From assembly GCA_964437415.1 (NCBI GenBank), contig CAYTGN010000008.1, forward strand, positions 66,633 through 130,632: a stretch of 64,000 bases of DNA, written 5' to 3'. This DNA comes from CADEDV01 sp964437415. Its GTDB lineage: Bacteria; Bacteroidota; Bacteroidia; Chitinophagales; Chitinophagaceae. How positions within the stretch are numbered: position 1 is the first letter of the stretch; each line of letters opens with the position of its first letter. The notes below the pieces were generated by a model that was given only the letters and a program-made list of their open reading frames with translations, was not told the DNA's origin and did not search any database. The position numbers were made by a program, and so were the translations under genes. Shown here piece after piece: positions 59,698-64,000 of this stretch.

Positions 59698-60675
59698 ATG
59701 AAACAAGAAGAAATTATAGATAAAAGCCGGCGTGATTTTTTGAAAACAACGGCAGTGGCAGCCGCTGCCACTGTTGCCTGTGGCAGTTTGGCCTGCTCTT
59801 CCTGTTCATCCAAACAGCAGCATGCTGCTGCAGGTCAAAAAGTAAAACTGCTTTCTCCTGATGGCGAAATTGTAGAAATTGATTCGGCCTATCTCAATCA
59901 CCAGGAGCATATGTCAATTGTATCCAAGCTGGAAGCAAGAGAAGGCATTGCAGGGAAGAAATTTGTGATGGTGGTTGACCTGGCCCGTTGCAAAAATGCC
60001 CGTAAGTGTATCACAGCCTGCCAAAAATGGCACTATCGTCCTGAAGACGTGGAGTGGCTCACCGTGAAGCTGATGAAGGACAGTGATAAGGCAGCGCCAT
60101 ATTGGTTTCCCAAGCAATGTTTCCATTGCGACAATCCTCCCTGTGTGAAAGTATGCCCGGTGAATGCCACCTTCAAAAGACAAGATGGTTTGGTGTTGAT
60201 AGATAATGACCGTTGTATTGGTTGTAAATTTTGCATGGCGGCCTGTCCTTATTCCACCCGTGTGTTCAACTGGGATGAACCAGAAATGCCGATGGATATA
60301 AAGAACCTTCCTTATTCACCGGAAACCGGAATCCCGGCCAAAGTAGGTACGGTTGAAAAATGTGATTTCTGTCCCGACCGGGCAAGAGAAGGCTTGCTGC
60401 CACCCTGCGTGGAAGCCTGCCCCAATGGTGTGTTTTACTTCGGTGATGAAAATGAAGACACCGTCACCAATGGTGATGAAACCGTCAGCTTTTCACAATT
60501 AATCAAAGACAGGGCAGCTTATCGCTATATGGAAGATCTCGGCACCAAGCCCCGTGTGTATTACCTGCCGCCGAAAGACAGGCAGTTCCCGGTGGAAAGA
60601 GGTTATGATGATCTTCCGGCAAACATTAAAGATCGTTTTAAAGATGTGATTGAAGGAAAAGCTCACCACGAATAA
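59698..60675 (+). CDS. Tat-exported iron-sulfur protein, NrfC/PsrB/DsrO type, four [4Fe-4S] clusters
   Basis: A 325-residue electron carrier. A twin-arginine signal (SRRDFLKTTAVAAAATVACG) directs folded export to the periplasmic side. Cysteine groups for four clusters are CKNARKCITAC, CFHCDNPPCVKVCP, CIGCKFCMAACP and CDFCPDRAREGLLPPCVEACP, the standard arrangement of dicluster-pair subunits. It would pass electrons between the NrfD-like quinone-reactive subunit encoded next and an unidentified partner. A motif shared with the preceding 81-residue protein lies just after the signal. No molybdopterin catalytic gene follows in the window. Confidence 0.92.
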   Translation: MKQEEIIDKSRRDFLKTTAVAAAATVACGSLACSSCSSKQQHAAAGQKVKLLSPDGEIVEIDSAYLNHQEHMSIVSKLEAREGIAGKKFVMVVDLARCKNARKCITACQKWHYRPEDVEWLTVKLMKDSDKAAPYWFPKQCFHCDNPPCVKVCPVNATFKRQDGLVLIDNDRCIGCKFCMAACPYSTRVFNWDEPEMPMDIKNLPYSPETGIPAKVGTVEKCDFCPDRAREGLLPPCVEACPNGVFYFGDENEDTVTNGDETVSFSQLIKDRAAYRYMEDLGTKPRVYYLPPKDRQFPVERGYDDLPANIKDRFKDVIEGKAHHE

Positions 60676-60704
60676 GACCACTACTCAACTGAAAAGAATT
60701 TATC

Positions 60705-62051
60705 ATGGAACTTAATAAATACCAGCAGGAGTTATTCGACCACCAGCGGCCCGTGATAGAAAAATATGGCCGCAGGGCATGGGGTTGGACCATCTTTTTC
60801 CTGTTATGGATAGGACTCGGCGGCTTTGCCTTGTATAAACAAGTTGCGGATGGCCACGTTGTCACCGGCATGCGGGATAATGTGGTGTGGGGTTTGTTTA
60901 TCGCCAACTTTATTTTCTTTATCGGCATCAGCTATGCCGGCGCCGTTATCTCCGGCATATTGCATATCCTGAAAGTGGAGTGGAGAAAACCCATCATCCG
61001 CATTGCAGAGATGATAACCGTAATCTCCACCATCATTGGTCCTGTTTTCATTTTGCTGTGTGTCGGAAGACTGGATCGTTTACACCACCTGTTGCTTTAC
61101 CCCAGGCTGCAATCACCCATCACTTGGGATGTGCTGGCCATCGGCACTTATTTCACCGGCAGTGTGATCTTTCTTTATCTCGCTTTGATAAAGGATTTTG
61201 CGATTTACCGTGATGCCAAACTGAATATTCCGAAATGGAAGCAGAAACTATATAAAGTGTTTTCGCTGGGTTACAAGGGTACACCCAGCCAGAAAAAACA
61301 TATCTCTGTTTCGATGAACCTGATGGCAATCATGATCGTGCCGCTGGCCATCATAGTTCACTCGGTGCTCTCCTGGATCTTTGGTATGACCCTTCGGCCC
61401 GGCTGGCACAGCACCATCTTCGGTCCTTACTTTGTATTGGCTGCAATCTATTCCGGAACGGGTGTGCTCATTATGGCGATGTGGGTCTATCGAAAAATGT
61501 ATAAGCTGAACAATTATATACAGGACAAACATTTCATTTATCTCGGGTATATCATGATGGCGCTGGGCGCTGCCTATGGTTATTTCACCTTTTCAGAATA
61601 CCTGACCAGCTGGTATGGTTCTGAAAAATGGGATAGTGAAGTGGTGGGCAAACTTTTCAATCCTGCCGAATATGGCTGGTGGTTCCTGTTCTCCAATTTG
61701 GCCGGTATCCTTATTCCTATATTAATAGTAGCGATACCATTTACAAGGAAACCCGGACTCATCGCTACTGCTTCTTTCTTTATGGTGATTGCCCTGTGGG
61801 TGAAACGTTATCTCATCATTGTGCCCACACTCGAAACACCGCTGCTGCCTATGCAGGATACAAGATTAGAATATGTGAAGTACTCCGCCACCTGGGTGGA
61901 ATGGGCACTGACCTTTGCAGGCATTGCCACATTCTTCCTCTTCTTTACGCTGATGTCAAAATTTGTCACTATTATCCCGATTTCTGAGTTTGGAGAAAAG
62001 GAAAAAGCCCCGGCGCCGGTAGCTGAAAAAAAAGAAATCGCCACTGCTTAA
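60705..62051 (+). CDS. NrfD/PsrC-type integral membrane quinone-interacting subunit
   Basis: A 448-residue membrane protein with about ten transmembrane helices. Family motifs include WGLFIANFIFFIGISYAGAVISG in the second helix region, RIAEMITVISTIIGPVFILLCVGRLDR, and SYILGMTLRPGWHSTIFGPYFV-like SWIFGMTLRPGWHSTIFGPYF. NrfD-type subunits exchange electrons with menaquinone, which this bacterium makes by the futalosine route (mqnC at 23054). It follows the iron-sulfur gene by 29 bases in one operon. The proline/alanine-rich C-terminus (EKEKAPAPVAEKKE) is cytoplasmic. Confidence 0.92.
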   Translation: MELNKYQQELFDHQRPVIEKYGRRAWGWTIFFLLWIGLGGFALYKQVADGHVVTGMRDNVVWGLFIANFIFFIGISYAGAVISGILHILKVEWRKPIIRIAEMITVISTIIGPVFILLCVGRLDRLHHLLLYPRLQSPITWDVLAIGTYFTGSVIFLYLALIKDFAIYRDAKLNIPKWKQKLYKVFSLGYKGTPSQKKHISVSMNLMAIMIVPLAIIVHSVLSWIFGMTLRPGWHSTIFGPYFVLAAIYSGTGVLIMAMWVYRKMYKLNNYIQDKHFIYLGYIMMALGAAYGYFTFSEYLTSWYGSEKWDSEVVGKLFNPAEYGWWFLFSNLAGILIPILIVAIPFTRKPGLIATASFFMVIALWVKRYLIIVPTLETPLLPMQDTRLEYVKYSATWVEWALTFAGIATFFLFFTLMSKFVTIIPISEFGEKEKAPAPVAEKKEIATA

Positions 62052-62061
62052 ACTATAATTT

Positions 62062-62988
62062 ATGAAAACATTTTTTATACAAGGGTTCAATAAAAGCAGA
62101 AACCGGATTGTTGTGCTGGCTGGATTGCTGATGCTTTCTTTTGGGTTATATGCACAGGAAGACAGTGCAGCTCTTACAACTGCCGAAGAAGTGGAAATGA
62201 TCTCACCCGCCATAGATTTCACATGCATTCAGAAAGCAGATAACAGCATTGACCTGAAAGCCGCTTTGCGGGCAAAGATCAACGGCACCTTTTACAAATT
62301 GCATACCCTGAAAGTGACGTTTGTTCAGCTAAACGGGGATGAAGAAAAAGAACTGGGCTTTGTAATCACTGACAGGAATGGGGTGGCCCTGTTTAACTGC
62401 AAGGCAGATGCGCTGACACCCGATAAGGATGGGAAGGTTCATTTCAAAGCGGTATTTGCCGGAAACAAGTCAATTGACCCTGCAGAAGAAGAACTGGGTG
62501 TTAAAAGAGCAAGACTCTCCATCACACCTGTGAAAGAAGACTCCCTGCTTTCCGTGCAATTGAAACTGGTTGATCTTACTACAGGGGTAGAAAAGGCATT
62601 GGCTGAAAACGACCTGAGTGTTTTTGTAAAAAGAAGTTTCAATCCTTTGAAAATAGGGGAAGGAACTACAGATGAGAATGGGGAGATCAGTGTGGAAGTG
62701 CCAAACAACCTGCCGGGTGACGCAAAAGGAAATATTACGCTTATCGGCCGGCTTGATGACAATGAAGAATATGGCAACCTGGAAGCATCGGTGCTGCAGC
62801 CATGGGGGGTACCGGTTTCAGATCAGCCACAGTCGATGCCCCGGGCATTGTGGAGTTCCGATCCGCCATTGTGGATGCTGATAACCTTTATTATCCTGAT
62901 GACCGTAGTGTGGGGGCATTACTTTGTGATTATCTATGAACTTTTCCGGTTGCGAAAAGAAAAAGAACCGGAAGCAACCAATTTGTAA
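62062..62988 (+). CDS. Periplasmic protein with C-terminal membrane anchor, in the NrfCD-like operon
   Basis: A 308-residue protein with a signal-like N-terminus (RIVVLAGLLMLSFGLYAQ), a strand-rich middle of about 230 residues with Ig-like repeats (ALFNCKADALTPDKDGKVHFKA, STEDENG-type turn in GTTDENGEISVEVPNNLPG), and one C-terminal helix (LWMLITFIILMTVVWGHYFVIIYEL) followed by a basic cytoplasmic tail. No cofactor motif is present. It lies ten bases after the NrfD-like gene. A structural role that docks the cytochrome or partner to the complex is a guess. Confidence 0.7.
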   Translation: MKTFFIQGFNKSRNRIVVLAGLLMLSFGLYAQEDSAALTTAEEVEMISPAIDFTCIQKADNSIDLKAALRAKINGTFYKLHTLKVTFVQLNGDEEKELGFVITDRNGVALFNCKADALTPDKDGKVHFKAVFAGNKSIDPAEEELGVKRARLSITPVKEDSLLSVQLKLVDLTTGVEKALAENDLSVFVKRSFNPLKIGEGTTDENGEISVEVPNNLPGDAKGNITLIGRLDDNEEYGNLEASVLQPWGVPVSDQPQSMPRALWSSDPPLWMLITFIILMTVVWGHYFVIIYELFRLRKEKEPEATNL

Positions 62989-63021
62989 AATAGACTTTCT
63001 TAATAACGTAAAACAACGATC

Positions 63022-63429
63022 ATGAAAAAGAGTATTTATCTTATGCTGGCGATTGTAATCAGTGTGGGCCTGTTGGGCTTCATCACAAAAAACTCATTCC
63101 AGGAACCCTGGCCTGTACCCGACAGTTACAAGAATAAAGTAAACCCTGTTTCTAAGACAGATGCAGAAGCATTGCAAACCGGTAAGGATTTGTATGTGCA
63201 GCACTGCCAGTCATGCCACGGCAAAAAAGGTAAGGGTGATGGACCCAAGGCATCACAACTGGATACCGATTGCGGCGATTTCACCAAAGCGTCTTTCCTG
63301 TCACAAACTGATGGGGCTATTTTCTACAAAACCTATGAAGGAAGAAAAGATATGCCTTCTTATAAAAAGAAGATACCACAGGCCAACGACATTTGGGCCA
63401 TCGTAAACTATATCAGAACGTTTAAATGA
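63022..63429 (+). CDS. Monoheme cytochrome c, last gene of the NrfCD-like operon
   Basis: A 135-residue class I cytochrome c with an N-terminal signal or anchor (SIYLMLAIVISVGLLGFI). The heme motif CQSCH is in VQHCQSCHGKKGKGDGPKAS, and the distal methionine is in GRKDMPSYKKKI. The C-terminal helix DIWAIVNYIRTFK is typical. It probably donates or accepts electrons for the complex. A perfect terminator lies 57 bases downstream. Confidence 0.92.
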   Translation: MKKSIYLMLAIVISVGLLGFITKNSFQEPWPVPDSYKNKVNPVSKTDAEALQTGKDLYVQHCQSCHGKKGKGDGPKASQLDTDCGDFTKASFLSQTDGAIFYKTYEGRKDMPSYKKKIPQANDIWAIVNYIRTFK

Positions 63430-63485
63430 GTTATTGTTCCTGGCAGATCAGAACGTTTTCAGGGATCAGCAGGAACGGTCACAAA

Positions 63486-63517
63486 ACAATAAAGCCCTCT
63501 TCCGAGGGCTTTATTGT
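63486..63517. terminator. Bidirectional intrinsic terminator
   Basis: ACAATAAAGCCCTC, loop TTCC, GAGGGCTTTATTGT: a perfect 14-base stem with A- and T-rich outer parts. It separates the cytochrome gene and the convergent OmpA-family gene. Confidence 0.9.
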
Positions 63518-63539
63518 TTCCATAATTTCGGCTAACCGA

Positions 63540-64000
63540 TCAGGCGCCGGTTTTTGGCTCCAGCAACTGGAAGAACTGATCCAGTTGCGGCAGTATCACA
63601 ATCCTTGTTCTGCGGTTGGCAGCTTTGCCGTCTTTAGTTCCATTATCCTGTAATGGTTTGTATTCACCTCGACCGGCAGCAGCCATCTTTGCGGGATCAA
63701 GACCATATTGTTTTTGTAACAATCTTACTACCGATGTAGCTCTTTTCACACTCAAATCCCAGTTGTCCTGCAACACACCTCCGTTGTAGGGAACATTATC
63801 AGTGTGCCCTTCCACCATGAATTCAATATCGGGCTGATTTTTCAGTACGGCAGCCACTTTGCCCAATACGGTTTTAGCCTGTGCGGTCACTTCATACTTT
63901 CCGCTTTTGAAAAGCAGTTTGTCTGAAATATCAATATAAACAACACCTTTATCTACTTTAATATTGATGTCTTCATCATCCATATTGCCGACAGCGCCTT
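63540..64000 (-). CDS. OmpA family protein, C-terminal part (continues beyond the window)
   Basis: The minus-strand frame is open to the window end, so the ATG at 63983 is probably internal and the N-terminus is missing. The visible 150 or so residues are an OmpA/MotB peptidoglycan-binding domain: VVYIDISDKLLFKSGKYEVTAQ, FMVEGHTDNVPYNG, NWDLSVKRATSVVRLL, MAAAGRGEYKPL and ANRRTRIVI. The GHTDNVP form is also typical of MotB-like and other OmpA-domain outer-membrane lipoproteins. It anchors an envelope protein to the cell wall. Confidence 0.9.
   Translation of the reverse strand, partial: GAVGNMDDEDINIKVDKGVVYIDISDKLLFKSGKYEVTAQAKTVLGKVAAVLKNQPDIEFMVEGHTDNVPYNGGVLQDNWDLSVKRATSVVRLLQKQYGLDPAKMAAAGRGEYKPLQDNGTKDGKAANRRTRIVILPQLDQFFQLLEPKTGA

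Overview
The window looks like a 64 kb stretch of chromosome from a Bacteroidota bacterium, most likely Chitinophagaceae-like (inference). Supporting signs are SusC/TonB-type outer-membrane barrels with carboxypeptidase-like N-domains, a GLPGLI-family protein, DUF5777 and DUF6922 proteins, MqnC of the futalosine menaquinone route, an N-acetylglucosamine-6-phosphate deacetylase, weak Shine-Dalgarno sequences, and promoters of the TTTG-N20-TAnnTTTG type. No rRNA, tRNA, CRISPR array, insertion sequence or prophage was recognised.

Layout. (1) 0-22 kb is rich in exported hydrolases: a 5'-truncated penicillin-acylase-type enzyme, a small AbiEii/DUF6922 toxin-antitoxin-like pair, a TPR lipoprotein, a D-aminoacylase, two beta-lactamase-fold serine hydrolases, an ABC exporter, a cupin with an AraC regulator, an S9 peptidase, a DUF418 membrane protein, a fused 2-oxoacid dehydrogenase E1 carrying in-frame repeat elements, an M16 peptidase pair and an aspartic protease with a PDZ domain. 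(2) 23-31 kb holds mqnC, small membrane proteins, a cassette-like secreted gene flanked by inverted repeats, a diheme cytochrome c, nagA, and a two-component system divergent from a GLPGLI gene with a tandem TTATTAACCT operator candidate between them. (3) 32-36 kb is a pxpB-pxpC-pxpA 5-oxoprolinase operon ending in an NRAMP-fold transporter that lacks the metal-binding motifs, next to a radical SAM/SPASM gene. (4) 37-44 kb has a large TonB-type barrel and an AT-rich orphan lipoprotein cluster whose promoter spacer contains a run of eight C. (5) 44-53 kb carries a SWIM/SNF2 helicase, comB, an SRPBCC protein, a helical-repeat protein, a strong candidate for an unannotated noncoding RNA (50.80-51.03 kb), a one-domain asparaginase homologue, an AraC regulator and an S41 peptidase. 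(6) 53-63 kb looks respiratory: a TonB-type barrel, a DUF5777 barrel and two cytochrome-like proteins with CX4CH motifs lie divergent from a NrfC/NrfD-like iron-sulfur and membrane module with a monoheme cytochrome c. Two TGAC-N4-GTCA dyads sit between the two arms. The window ends inside an OmpA-family gene.

The signals that most deserve follow-up are the candidate noncoding RNA, the possibly phase-variable promoter of the orphan lipoprotein cluster, the palindromic repeats inside the E1 gene, and the CX4CH/NrfCD region with its Crp/Fnr-like sites. All functional calls come from reading the sequence; no database search was run.
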